NCBI GenBank assembly: GCA_040772505.1
Contig: JAXGYA010000001.1
Location: 186,001-250,000 of the forward strand
Reading direction: 5' to 3'
DNA: 64,000 nucleotides
From: Mariniphaga sp040772505
GTDB taxonomy: Bacteria > Bacteroidota > Bacteroidia > Bacteroidales > Prolixibacteraceae
Shown: positions 35,512-44,702 of the stretch, in pieces
How positions within the stretch are numbered: position 1 is the first letter of the stretch
Layout of the letters: every line of letters begins with the position of its first letter
Translations under genes and position numbers: made by a program
The notes under the pieces: generated by a model
What the model saw: only the letters and a program-made list of their open reading frames with translations
Databases searched by the model: none
Told to the model about the DNA's origin: nothing

Positions 35512-38500
35512 TTATTTCTTTTGCATATTATTTAAATACTGCTTGTATTTATTATTAAAGAAATTATTCAGCTGATGAGAGTTTCTATTCAAAAATTCCA
35601 AAGTTGAATTATCTTTTCTGCGGTACTCGAAAAATTCTGCCGGATTACTGTAAAAATCCTCTGCACTTCTGCTTTCTCGCTCATCTTCAAATTCCCTTTC
35701 CATTTCAGCCTTTTCCGCTTCAAGCAACCGGGTGGTTATCAGATTGTGGCGGTTTATCATCTGACTGTTCACATTTTTATTCATGAGTTGCCGTCTGTTT
35801 TGCTCAAGTATATCATCAATTTGCTGCAGCGCTTTGCGGGCTTCACTTCCAACACCTCCACTATTCATAATCTCCCTCAGCATTTGCTGCATCATCTCGT
35901 GCATAATCAGGGATTCTCCCATCTGTTTGCCCATTTGTTGGGGGTTACCGCTTTTCATCTGCTCAATCATCTGCTCAAGCTGCTGCTTTATGCTTTCTGA
36001 TTGTTGTTTAAGCAAATCCATTCCGGGTTTACCCTGTTGTCCGGGTTGCTGGTCTTCACCATCGCCGGGCTGGGCATTTTGCATCATGTTTTCGAGATTA
36101 TCAAGCGCTTCATTTAGCATTAAAGCCAGGTTATTTGCTGATGTCATTACATATTGCTGGCTTGCTCTTGCATTGGGCAGCAACCCCTCAGTCATCTGAT
36201 CAAGTGCCTTGTCCAGATTGATTTGCATACTCAACAATTCATTATTGACAAGACTGCTTATCTGAGGTGTACGCTTTGCCAGAGCATAAAGTGAATCTTT
36301 TACAATTTTGGTCTGTTCGTGTAAACGATGCTGTTTAAGGTTCATTTCATTAATTACGGGATCGATTGAGCTAATACCAGTGATACCGCCAATAACATCT
36401 TCCTGTTCAAAAGATATATATACCAGATTACTAAGGATTTGTTTCAGGTTTTGAATATTTTCCATATTCTGCTTCATGGTATTGGAATTGAGCATCTGCT
36501 GCATGGAAAAAGCGGTGTTTTTCATTTTTTCTGAAGTTTCCTTTAAGCTCGAACCCGATTTTTTCCTGTTCTTATTTTGAAGTTCATTTTTGCTGTTCTC
36601 CATGCTTTGCTTAATATCTTCAAATTCATCCTTAAAATCGTCGAAATTCATCGGTTTGTCCAATTCTTCATTTAACTGAAGGGCATCGCCAATTTCATTT
36701 TGAAGATTATCCAACTCTTGAAAATGGTTATCAAGCTTTTCGCCTGTCTCATCAAAGTTTCTCTTTTCACTCACTTCTTCAGCCATCTTTTCTTCTTCTG
36801 AAGCCATTTTACTCAAATTATCAATCACATTCTGAAGCTTTTGTTCGATCTTCATTTTCCGGAGCATTTCAAGATTGCGGTCAAGTTGTTTTTGTAGATC
36901 TTCATAGGTTAAATCCATTTGTTCAGTCAGTTGATTGAATTTTTGGGTATCAAACTCCTCTGCAAGTTTCTGGAACTCTTCCAGAAGTTTTTTCAGCTCA
37001 TCGGTGAAAACTTCATCCAAGAGTTCCTCTATTTGTTTCTGTTTTTCAATGATTTCATCATTTTGCTTATTGAAGGAGTTGAGGAAATTGTTCAATTTTT
37101 CGTTGTCCTGCTTAATTTTATCATACAAATTTTCTAATTCGCTTTGTTTAGAAAGAATTTGATTCACCATCTGCGATTTTTCCCAGTCAGACACATTGGT
37201 ATCCATGTTCTTCATGCGAAGATTTTGAATATCTTTCTGGATTTCACCCGCCAGTTTTTCACTTTCTAGTAACATATTTTCCAGCTGTTCAAACTGCTCC
37301 TTGTCGCTTGCCAAAATCTCTTGTCGGTCGGGAATGTTAAATGTAAAATTATTGGAAGTTGTTGTTTTAAAATTGTTTATGACATCATTATCGGTAACTG
37401 AAAAATAGTAAAATACTGTTCCCGAACCGGAGGGTATATCTTTAAAATCAAAGCTGAAATAAAAATCCTGATCGTTGAGTTGTCTGACAAAGGGTAAGAC
37501 TATTGCAGAATCTTCGTTATTTACATTAAAATGAAATTTTAGGGCAGAAAATCCATAATCATCACCAATGGTTCCTTTAAAGAAAAAGCGGCTCATCTGA
37601 ACCGAATCCTGAACCTGAACAACATTGATTTCCGGGTATAAATCCGGAATCACATCCACAGAATAGGAGAGCGCAAGTTCGGCTTCGGTTTCATCATTCT
37701 TTAAATATACATCATAAACTGTTGATTTGAAAAAATTCTTTTTCACCTGAAAACCGGATTCATTCCTGTGGGCGCCATCAAAAACTGAGTCTCTATATGC
37801 TATGTAAAGTGTGTCAATATCAACACCTTGAAAGTTCCATTCCACATTTGTTCCATGTGGAACTTGCAAATCTCCTGTGTTTTCAAAATCCAAAACGGGC
37901 AATCCTGTATAGAGGGGAGGAGTAACTTTAACCTGAAAATTTGTAATTCCAGGTTTAGGCAATAATTCAATTTTATGGCGAGCCGATTCATATTTTAAAT
38001 CGGTAAAATAAAAGCTAAGTGGATTAATAACCGAAACAATTTCATACTCAAAGCTGCCTGCCGATATTTTTTTCATTAAATAATTATTCCCTTCAATATT
38101 TATATAAGCAGCCTGCGGATATTCATCACCCTTACTTTCCATTTTAATTTTAAAGGAATCTCCTTTTTTTGTCTTTAACTCTGTGTTAATCAAATGAAAT
38201 GTGTAGGGTGCGGGCTTTGAGAATTGTGTATTGTAGTTAATAATTCGCTTTGGAGCTGTAGTGAAAATTGACTTATTCACTAAAAAAACAGAAAAAGTAA
38301 TTAATAAACTGACAAAAAAGTAAGAAAAAACTGCTCTTAAATTTTTGAACTGAACTGCCTGACTAAAATTAAAAATACTCAGCTCGCTAATTTTTTGGTC
38401 AATACTTGCAAGTAGTATTTCCCGGGAATAGTTGGAATCATGAATTTCAGATAACTCAACAATATTTAATAGTTTATCTTTAATTTCACTAAAGTGGTTC

Positions 38501-38796
38501 TGAATAATTCCTGAACTGGATTTAAAATCAAGAGGTTTTAAAATTTTAGATAATTTTAGTAGAGGCACAAAAATAAAATGGAAGGTGAGAAAAATTCCAA
38601 AAACAAGAAATCCGAAAAAAAGAATTTTTCTAATATCAGTAGAAAGGTATATGAAGTATTCTGCAAGTGAAAACCCTGTGAATAAGAGTAATAAGAAAAA
38701 AAGTGTAATAAAAATCCCTTTAACTACATTAAAAATATAGTACTTAAAACGAAACAGATTTAGTTTATTAACAAGTATGTTAAAATTTTCAGTCAT
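35512..38796 (-). CDS. DUF4175 family membrane protein
   Basis: A large 1094-residue protein conserved in Bacteroidota with no assigned function. It has two membrane spans near the N-terminus (about 22-80) and a third near 150-170. A beta-rich, probably periplasmic middle part follows (about 180-490, KVTPPLYTGLPVL). The last 600 residues are long charged helices rich in Glu, Lys, Gln and Asn that predict as coiled coils (LEEFQKLAEEFDTQKFNQ), with a Gln/Pro/Gly-rich break near 920 (GDGEDQQPGQQGKPG). It heads the operon that leads into ybeY and mnmG. The gene contains a parS-like sequence at 37849-37864. Confidence 0.85.
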   Translation of the reverse strand: MTENFNILVNKLNLFRFKYYIFNVVKGIFITLFFLLLLFTGFSLAEYFIYLSTDIRKILFFGFLVFGIFLTFHFIFVPLLKLSKILKPLDFKSSSGIIQNHFSEIKDKLLNIVELSEIHDSNYSREILLASIDQKISELSIFNFSQAVQFKNLRAVFSYFFVSLLITFSVFLVNKSIFTTAPKRIINYNTQFSKPAPYTFHLINTELKTKKGDSFKIKMESKGDEYPQAAYINIEGNNYLMKKISAGSFEYEIVSVINPLSFYFTDLKYESARHKIELLPKPGITNFQVKVTPPLYTGLPVLDFENTGDLQVPHGTNVEWNFQGVDIDTLYIAYRDSVFDGAHRNESGFQVKKNFFKSTVYDVYLKNDETEAELALSYSVDVIPDLYPEINVVQVQDSVQMSRFFFKGTIGDDYGFSALKFHFNVNNEDSAIVLPFVRQLNDQDFYFSFDFKDIPSGSGTVFYYFSVTDNDVINNFKTTTSNNFTFNIPDRQEILASDKEQFEQLENMLLESEKLAGEIQKDIQNLRMKNMDTNVSDWEKSQMVNQILSKQSELENLYDKIKQDNEKLNNFLNSFNKQNDEIIEKQKQIEELLDEVFTDELKKLLEEFQKLAEEFDTQKFNQLTEQMDLTYEDLQKQLDRNLEMLRKMKIEQKLQNVIDNLSKMASEEEKMAEEVSEKRNFDETGEKLDNHFQELDNLQNEIGDALQLNEELDKPMNFDDFKDEFEDIKQSMENSKNELQNKNRKKSGSSLKETSEKMKNTAFSMQQMLNSNTMKQNMENIQNLKQILSNLVYISFEQEDVIGGITGISSIDPVINEMNLKQHRLHEQTKIVKDSLYALAKRTPQISSLVNNELLSMQINLDKALDQMTEGLLPNARASQQYVMTSANNLALMLNEALDNLENMMQNAQPGDGEDQQPGQQGKPGMDLLKQQSESIKQQLEQMIEQMKSGNPQQMGKQMGESLIMHEMMQQMLREIMNSGGVGSEARKALQQIDDILEQNRRQLMNKNVNSQMINRHNLITTRLLEAEKAEMEREFEDERESRSAEDFYSNPAEFFEYRRKDNSTLEFLNRNSHQLNNFFNNKYKQYLNNMQKK
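37849..37864. promoter_or_regulatory. Second parS-like site inside the DUF4175 gene
   Basis: TGTTCCATGTGGAACT matches the perfect palindrome at 33083 in 14 of 16 positions; the differences are at the eighth and last bases. The chance of such a match within 5 kb of a perfect site is low. It sits inside a coding region, where parS sites also occur in other genomes. Confidence 0.6.
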
Positions 38797-39248
38797 TGAA
38801 CTATTATTTCTTTATCTCCAATATATTATAAAAACTGCCCGTTGTTAGCAATTGTTTCATAAACCATTGAAAAAACAAAAATAATCTTTTAAAATTAGAT
38901 TTGGTTTTTTCCGATTTTTATCTGATAACATTATTTTTGTTTTGAAAAAATAAATAAGCCGTAATTTTTGTTTAATCTATTCACAGAATATAAACTGTTT
39001 ATAAAAAGAAAAAAAATTGTATGCTTTTATTAACAATTGTATATAAGTTTGATTTTATGCCTGATTTTAAACATTTTAATAAAATGAATGGTTGTTAGCT
39101 TTGTGAAGATAATGAGTTAAGGGTAACTTTGTAAAATTTGATAAATTGAAATGAACACATATCAACAGCATATTATAAATAGTATAATTATAAATTAATA
39201 AATTATAATAGTTATATAGTGTTTAAAACACATTTGAGTTGAAAATGT
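38797..39248. other. AT-rich divergent gap, candidate replication origin
   Basis: A 452-base gene-free stretch between divergent genes. It contains near-matches to the DnaA box TTATnCACA: CTATTCACA (38977-38985), TTATTAACA (39027-39035) and TTATAAACA read on the minus strand near 38997. The last 90 bases are almost pure A/T, as expected of an unwinding element. Two parS sites lie 1-6 kb away. No perfect DnaA box is present, so this is a candidate only. Otherwise the gap must hold promoters for the two flanking operons. Confidence 0.35.
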
Positions 39249-39623
39249 ATGAAGATACTATTAATTGAAGATAATCTATTGAATCAAAAAGTAGTAGGAT
39301 ATCATTTAGTTAAATCCAACTATGAAATTGTTTATGCAACCAACGGGCGCGATGCTATGGAAGAGATTAAAACTAATCCACCCGATTTGATTTTAATGGA
39401 CATTGTATTGCCTGGAAAAAACGGATTTGAAATTACTGCAGAAATAAGAGCTTTGGAAAAAGACAAGAATATCTCAGATGGTGTTCCAATCATTGCTTTA
39501 ACAGCTAACACGCTTGATAACGACAAAGAAAAATGCATAAATGCTGGAATGAATGATTATCTTGCGAAACCTTTTACTGCAGAAGAGTTATTGGAAGTAA
39601 TAAAGCGATTTGAAAAAGAGTAA
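39249..39623 (+). CDS. CheY-like single-domain response regulator
   Basis: A 124-residue receiver domain with no output domain. The phospho-acceptor is Asp51 in LILMDIVLPG, the acidic pair is Glu7-Asp8 (LIEDN), Thr85 lies in IIALTAN and Lys107 in YLAKPF. The N-terminus IEDNLLNQKVV is the form found in receivers that follow hybrid histidine kinases. Its stop overlaps the ruvB start (TAATG), so the two are co-translated. No kinase gene is nearby; the target is unknown. Confidence 0.92.
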   Translation: MKILLIEDNLLNQKVVGYHLVKSNYEIVYATNGRDAMEEIKTNPPDLILMDIVLPGKNGFEITAEIRALEKDKNISDGVPIIALTANTLDNDKEKCINAGMNDYLAKPFTAEELLEVIKRFEKE

Positions 39624-40648
39624 TGAGTAGTGATGTTGATATAAGAGGGAATTATTATCCGGAAACAGACAGGGAGCTGGACCGCAACTTGCGGCCATTG
39701 ACTTTTTCAGATTTTCAGGGACAGCGAAAAATAGTGGATAACCTGAAAATATTTGTCGAAGCTGCAAACATGAGAAAAGAAGCACTCGATCATGTTTTGC
39801 TTCACGGACCACCCGGACTGGGGAAAACCACTTTATCACATATCATCGCAAATGAATTGGGTGTCGGCATAAAAATCACATCCGGTCCGGTGCTCGACAA
39901 GCCGGGCGACCTTGCAGGATTACTCACAAATCTCGAAGAGCATGACGTATTGTTCATTGACGAAATACATCGTCTCTCTCCTATAGTGGAAGAGTATCTC
40001 TATTCAGCTATGGAGGATTTTAGAATAGATATTATGATTGACAAGGGACCCAGCGCCCGTTCCATTCAAATAGATTTGAATTCTTTTACCCTTATTGGAG
40101 CCACAACCCGTTCTGGGCTGCTCACTTCACCACTGAGAGCACGTTTCGGAATAAATTCTCTTCTGGAATATTATGACAACGATATTTTAAAAGGAATAGT
40201 GAAACGCTCCGCTCAAATTCTGAATATTCAAATCAGTGATGATGCAGCGCAGGAAATTTCACTACGAAGCCGTGGAACTCCCCGTATTGTCAATTCTTTA
40301 CTGCGCAGAGTGCGCGATTTTGCCCAGGTTAAAGGGGATGGAAATATTGATATTGAAATCACTAAAACAGCGTTGCAAGCCATGAATATCGATCAGTATG
40401 GTCTGGATGAAATGGATAACAGGATTTTACGCTGCATTATTGATAAATTTAAAGGGGGACCTGTGGGAATATCCACTATCGCCACAGCAGTTGGTGAAGA
40501 GAGCGGAACAATTGAAGAGGTTTATGAGCCTTTTTTAATTAAGGAAGGTTTTATTAAACGAACTCCACGCGGAAGAGAAGCAACCGAAAGGGCTTATAAA
40601 CATTTAGGAAGAGTAAATTATGGAGATCAATCCTTAAAGTTATTTTGA
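39623..40648 (+). CDS. ruvB: Holliday junction branch migration helicase RuvB
   Basis: RuvB is the hexameric AAA+ motor of RuvAB in recombination. Walker A is GPPGLGKTT (62-70), Walker B is VLFIDEIHRL (109-118), sensor 1 is LIGATTRSGLL, and the arginine finger region is LRARFG. The C-terminal winged helix ends RTPRGREATERAYKHL. It has normal length (341). The start overlaps the response-regulator stop. Its 3' end overlaps the tail of the glutaminyl cyclase gene on the other strand by nine bases. Confidence 0.97.
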   Translation: MSSDVDIRGNYYPETDRELDRNLRPLTFSDFQGQRKIVDNLKIFVEAANMRKEALDHVLLHGPPGLGKTTLSHIIANELGVGIKITSGPVLDKPGDLAGLLTNLEEHDVLFIDEIHRLSPIVEEYLYSAMEDFRIDIMIDKGPSARSIQIDLNSFTLIGATTRSGLLTSPLRARFGINSLLEYYDNDILKGIVKRSAQILNIQISDDAAQEISLRSRGTPRIVNSLLRRVRDFAQVKGDGNIDIEITKTALQAMNIDQYGLDEMDNRILRCIIDKFKGGPVGISTIATAVGEESGTIEEVYEPFLIKEGFIKRTPRGREATERAYKHLGRVNYGDQSLKLF

Positions 40649-41713
40649 TTCAACCCACCTCACTTCAAACAAACGGGGCCAGTACTTTCCGGTGACAAAA
40701 ATCCGGTTATTCTCCTGATCATACGCAATACCATTCATATAATCAACATTATCTTCCGGTTTGGTGTACATGTTTAAAATGCCATCCAGGTTTATTTCCG
40801 ATAGTACTTTTCCTGTCTCAGGGTCAATCTGAATAATCAGATTGGTGGTATAAACATTGGCATAAATAGTTCCGTCGATATATTCCAATTCATTGATAAA
40901 GTTGATAATTCCTTCATTATTGGCTACCTGAATTTTTTTTATCTGGGAAAAATCCGAAGGATTTATCCATATTAATTCATGAGTTCCGTTAGTCATTATC
41001 AGGTTTTCTCCATCGTTTGTCAAGCCCCATCCCTCTTTTGAGCGATAAGTGAAACTGTCAATCACGGCAAAATCATTTAAATCATAAATAAAGCCTTTTT
41101 GACTGCGATAGGTTAATTGATAAATTCTGTTGTTTAAAATGGTTATTCCTTCACCAAAATACTTTTTATTGAGAGGTTGTTCTTTTATGGTTTTTCCGGT
41201 TTGCAAGTTTACCTGATACAATCCCGAAGAACCATATTCACCTGTTCCTTCATATATGCTACCATTGTGATATTCAAGTCCCTGGGTAAAAAATTTTGGA
41301 TTGTGAGGGAAATCATTGATAATGGTATAACCCAATTTTTTGGGTATTATATCTGAAACAACATTTAATGTAACTGTTTGGGAATTATCAACTTTATCGG
41401 TTTTTGTGGCAACAACCTGAAAACTATTTGTTCCCGTATGATTCAGTGAAATATCAGAAACTGTAAATTTAAGTTCAGAGCTCTGATGTATTAATTCTCC
41501 CTGATAAAATAATTTTATGTTGTCAATTTCACCATTACGGAGCTTTGTTTCAACACTTACAGAAACGGAAGTTCCATATATATAATTCTGAGCTTTTGGC
41601 GTAATAACGATGGAACTCACGGGTTTGCGTGAGCGTTTCGGCTTACTTGAACAGGAGAAGCAAAAAATAAATAAGCTGAAAATAATCACCAAAGGAAAAA
41701 TATATCTCTTCAT
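40640..41713 (-). CDS. Glutaminyl-peptide cyclotransferase, lipoprotein
   Basis: This beta-propeller enzyme converts N-terminal Gln to pyroglutamate. From the ATG at 41713 the protein has a lipoprotein signal (IFSLFIFCFSCSS) and about 357 residues. An Ig-like N-terminal region (about 30-125) precedes the plant/bacterial-type QC propeller: FPHNPKFFTQGLEYHNGSIYE, then GEGITILNNRIYQLTY, then NELEYIDGTIYANVY, and MNGIAYDQENNRIFVTGKYWP. Exported QC stabilises other exported proteins. It is convergent with ruvB and divergent from the flippase gene. Confidence 0.9.
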   Translation of the reverse strand: MKRYIFPLVIIFSLFIFCFSCSSKPKRSRKPVSSIVITPKAQNYIYGTSVSVSVETKLRNGEIDNIKLFYQGELIHQSSELKFTVSDISLNHTGTNSFQVVATKTDKVDNSQTVTLNVVSDIIPKKLGYTIINDFPHNPKFFTQGLEYHNGSIYEGTGEYGSSGLYQVNLQTGKTIKEQPLNKKYFGEGITILNNRIYQLTYRSQKGFIYDLNDFAVIDSFTYRSKEGWGLTNDGENLIMTNGTHELIWINPSDFSQIKKIQVANNEGIINFINELEYIDGTIYANVYTTNLIIQIDPETGKVLSEINLDGILNMYTKPEDNVDYMNGIAYDQENNRIFVTGKYWPRLFEVRWVESK

Positions 41714-41806
41714 TCGCAGAGTTGTTAATTCAAAAAAATGTTTTCGGCATAAAATTATAAAATATATGAAGCATTGCAATTGATATATAGGAATGCAAAT
41801 GAATAC

Positions 41807-41814
41807 TATCTTTG
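41807..41814 (+). promoter_or_regulatory. Possible -7 element (TATCTTTG)
   Basis: TATCTTTG fits the Bacteroidota -7 consensus TAnnTTTG. No well-placed TTG is seen at -33. If used, transcription would begin near 41820, which excludes the TTG at 41812 as a start codon of the flippase and favours the TTG at 41833. Confidence 0.4.
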
Positions 41815-41832
41815 TTTCAAAAAATTTCGATT

Positions 41833-43305
41833 TTGAATCCTTTTAAAAGATTAGCGGGCGATACAGTTATTTACGGAACGAGCAGCATCCTTGGACGAAT
41901 TTTAAACTGGCTGCTGGTTCCTTATTATTCTTTTATTTTTGTTCCCGAAATTTACGGAGTGGTTGCCAACCTCTATTCCTATGTTGCTTTTTTTCTTGTT
42001 CTACTGCTTTATGGAATGGAAACTTCATTTTTCAGATATGCCTACAAGCATGAAAATTCTGAGCTGGTCTATTCCACTTCGCTCATTTCCATATTTTCCA
42101 CTTCCGCTCTATTTGTTTTGCTGGCACTTGCCTTTAGCGGTGAAATTGCCTCTTTATTAAACTATCCCGAACATTCGGAATATATTGTGTGGCTGGCAAT
42201 TATCTTAGGTATTGATGCTTTTACGGCAATTCCTTTTGCACGACTGAGACTCAACAACCGCCCCATAAAATTTGCGGTAATAAAAGTGATCGGAATAGTG
42301 TTCAACATCGGATTCAATATTTTTTTCCTGACAATTTGCCCTAAAATTTTAGAAAATAATCCTGAATCAATAATTCATTTGATCTATTCACCTGAAATAG
42401 GGGTTGGTTATGTTTTCATTTCCAATTTATTTGCATCATTGATAACACTGATTTTGTTAATTCCAGAAATTTTAAGGGTTTCACTGAAATTTGAAAAAGA
42501 GCTGCTTTTGCAAATGCTGAGTTATGGATTTCCGATTTTGATAGTGGGTCTGGCCGGCATGATTAACCAAAATATCGATAAAATTTTAATCCCTTTTCTC
42601 ATTCCGGAAGAGCTGAATCCGATGCACCAGCTTGGCGTTTATGGTGCCAATTTCAAGCTTGCAGTTTTGATGAGCCTATTTATTCAGGCTTTCAGATATG
42701 CCTTTGAACCATTTTTCTTTGCCCGCGGAGACACAAAAGAGGATCCGCAAATTTATGCAACCATAATGAAGTATTTCGTCATTTTTGGTTTGCTGATTTT
42801 TTTAGGAATGATACTTTTCCTTGATATAATCACATTAATAATCAGTTCGGGCTACCACGAAGGGTTAAAAGTGGTGCCGATTATTCTGATGGCAAACCTG
42901 TTTTTTGGAATCTATTTTACGCTTTCGCTCTGGTACAAACTAAAGGACATGACCCGTTACGGAGCATATATTTCTATGACAGGAGCAGCTATAACATTGT
43001 TAATCAACATTATGCTTTTACCGGTTATCGGTTACATGGGCTCTGCCATTGCAATATTCTTCGGTTACCTTTCCATGGTAATTTTCTCCTACATATTGGG
43101 TCAGAAGCACTATCCGGTGCCCTATGATTTGAAACGGATTGGTATCTATTTCGTCATAGCGATGGTTATTTATGCAGCTTCATTTGCAACAGCCGGGATT
43201 ACGGGTGTTGTTAAATATTTGGCAAATATCCTGCTATTGATTGTATTTTTATTTATTATTTGGAAGCTGGAAGAGAAGCAGTTACGACGATTATTGAAAA
43301 TTTGA
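41833..43305 (+). CDS. Polysaccharide flippase (MATE/Wzx type)
   Basis: A multi-spanning exporter of the polysaccharide-transport branch of the MATE superfamily; it flips lipid-linked saccharides across the inner membrane. About 490 residues with about 14 predicted spans. The N-terminus NPFKRLAGDTVIYGTSSILGR is typical of Wzx-like proteins in this phylum. The charged residues in QNIDKILIPF and FRYAFEPFFFARG also fit. The start is a TTG at 41833; a TTG at 41812 lies within a likely promoter element. No glycosyltransferase cluster surrounds it, so the substrate could be a cell-wall or surface glycan precursor. Confidence 0.88.
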   Translation: MNPFKRLAGDTVIYGTSSILGRILNWLLVPYYSFIFVPEIYGVVANLYSYVAFFLVLLLYGMETSFFRYAYKHENSELVYSTSLISIFSTSALFVLLALAFSGEIASLLNYPEHSEYIVWLAIILGIDAFTAIPFARLRLNNRPIKFAVIKVIGIVFNIGFNIFFLTICPKILENNPESIIHLIYSPEIGVGYVFISNLFASLITLILLIPEILRVSLKFEKELLLQMLSYGFPILIVGLAGMINQNIDKILIPFLIPEELNPMHQLGVYGANFKLAVLMSLFIQAFRYAFEPFFFARGDTKEDPQIYATIMKYFVIFGLLIFLGMILFLDIITLIISSGYHEGLKVVPIILMANLFFGIYFTLSLWYKLKDMTRYGAYISMTGAAITLLINIMLLPVIGYMGSAIAIFFGYLSMVIFSYILGQKHYPVPYDLKRIGIYFVIAMVIYAASFATAGITGVVKYLANILLLIVFLFIIWKLEEKQLRRLLKI

Positions 43306-43350
43306 TGAAAATAACTGAATTTAATATCAAAATATATTAATTTTGTAGGA

Positions 43351-43806
43351 ATGAAAAACAGAGATGATAAAATAATAGTATTGGCTTCCGATCATGCCGG
43401 TTTCGATAAAAAGCAAATTATCAAAAAACATTTCGATGCCACAGGAATCCAATATAAGGATTTAGGTTGTTACACCAATGAAAGTTGTGATTATCCTGAT
43501 TTTGGGCATCTCATTGCAGATGCCATTGAAAAAGGAGAGTATGATACCGGAATCTCGTTTTGCGGAAGTGGGCAGGGAATCAGCATGACAGCCAATAAGC
43601 ACCAGAAAATAAGATCTGCATTGTGCTGGAATCCTGAAATTGCAGCGCTTGCAAAACAACACAATGATGCAAACATATGTTCGATTCCTGCCCGCTTTGT
43701 TTCCGATGAAGAGGTAATTGCCATTGTTGATTCTTATCTGAATGCTTCTTTTGAAGGTGGACGTCATGCCAGAAGAATTGAAAAAATTCCTTTAAAAAAT
43801 ATTTAG
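43351..43806 (+). CDS. rpiB: Ribose 5-phosphate isomerase B
   Basis: RpiB interconverts ribose 5-phosphate and ribulose 5-phosphate. The 151 residues carry LASDHAGFDKK (10-20), SCDYPDFG and the active-site Cys71 in CGSGQGISMTANK. The end HARRIEKI is standard. It lies 45 bases after the flippase gene. TAATTTTG at 43338-43345 is a possible -7 promoter element of its own but would give almost no leader. Confidence 0.95.
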   Translation: MKNRDDKIIVLASDHAGFDKKQIIKKHFDATGIQYKDLGCYTNESCDYPDFGHLIADAIEKGEYDTGISFCGSGQGISMTANKHQKIRSALCWNPEIAALAKQHNDANICSIPARFVSDEEVIAIVDSYLNASFEGGRHARRIEKIPLKNI

Positions 43807-43825
43807 TTTATAAAAAAATTTAAGT

Positions 43826-44269
43826 ATGCTTTCAAATACCTGTAAATATGCCTTAAGGGCATTGATTTATTTAGCCAATTTTTCTAAAGAAAACAAAATG
43901 ATTGGAATCAAGGTCATTTCTGAAGATTTGAAACTTTCTTCTCCTTTCTTAGGAAAAATTTTGCAGAATCTTGTAAAACAAAAACTTTTAATTTCTACAA
44001 AAGGTCCCAATGGTGGTTTTGCACTTGCAAAACCAACGGATGAAATTTCATTGTGGGATATTGTTACCAGGGTGGATGGTGAAGAGTTTTTTACAAATTG
44101 CCTCATCAGGCTCGAGCCATGCATCACACACGATCCTACCAGGCAGCTGTGCCCCGTTCATGCTCAGTATGACAGTTTACGCAATGAGATTTGTGATTTT
44201 TACAAGAATACATCTCTCAAAACTATAGAGAACGATATCGAGAAATATGAGGGGTTAATCAGGCTTTAA
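43826..44269 (+). CDS. Rrf2 family transcriptional regulator
   Basis: A 147-residue Rrf2-type DNA-binding protein. The winged helix-turn-helix fills the first 80 residues (SNTCKYALRALIYLANFS, then LLISTKGPNGGFALAKP). Three cysteines follow in the sensor helix, spaced C-x6-C-x9-C (CLIRLEPC and QLCPVH). IscR and NsrR use three such cysteines for a Fe-S cluster; the spacing here is not identical to IscR, so cluster binding is inferred. It lies 19 bases after rpiB. Target genes are unknown. Confidence 0.9.
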   Translation: MLSNTCKYALRALIYLANFSKENKMIGIKVISEDLKLSSPFLGKILQNLVKQKLLISTKGPNGGFALAKPTDEISLWDIVTRVDGEEFFTNCLIRLEPCITHDPTRQLCPVHAQYDSLRNEICDFYKNTSLKTIENDIEKYEGLIRL

Positions 44270-44285
44270 CAGGTTGAAGAAATCT

Positions 44286-44663
44286 TTAAAAATATTTTTC
44301 CAACTTTTTCCCTGAGATTACAAAGTGGAAAAACAGAATTGAGGCTGCAATTCCTGTAACATTGGCTAAAAAGTCAAAAAAATCACTGCTTCTTGACAGG
44401 GTTATTGGTTGCTGCAGCCATTCCAAAACAGTTGCAAAAATCAGGGCAGTTATCGGAGCATATAGATAAGGATTCAATTTCATATTTTTGAAAGGAACGA
44501 AAAGCAGCAGGCAAAAAATAAAAAACATCCCAAAGTGAACCAGTTTGTCAAAATAGGGAATTTTCAGCAAGATAGTATTAGGAATTGCTCCGGCAGGCAT
44601 GAATAACCCGTAACAAATCACTCCCAACCAAACAATTGGCTTAATAAACCGTTTGATAATCAT
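44286..44663 (-). CDS. VanZ-like membrane protein
   Basis: A 125-residue protein with four hydrophobic spans, matching the VanZ-like family (FDKLVHFGMFFIFCLLLF and ALIFATVLEWLQ). The conserved acidic Glu in VLEWLQ and the DFLANVTG end segment are family marks. Function in non-resistance genomes is unknown. It is divergent from hemW across about 20 bases and convergent with the Rrf2 gene. Confidence 0.85.
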   Translation of the reverse strand: MIIKRFIKPIVWLGVICYGLFMPAGAIPNTILLKIPYFDKLVHFGMFFIFCLLLFVPFKNMKLNPYLYAPITALIFATVLEWLQQPITLSRSSDFFDFLANVTGIAASILFFHFVISGKKLEKYF

Positions 44664-44702
44664 TCTGTTTTAAAATTTTAATTGCACAAAAATAACATAT
44701 CC

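Noticed and set aside
35604..37162. Several plus-strand frames of 60-140 codons opposite the DUF4175 gene
   Set aside because: They are shadows of a long Glu/Gln/Asn-rich coiled-coil gene, which leaves the opposite strand open and rich in Phe, Leu and Ser.
41785..41833. TTG at 41812 as the start of the flippase
   Set aside because: It overlaps a TATCTTTG element, so a transcript from there would not contain it; the TTG at 41833 gives the more usual N-terminus.
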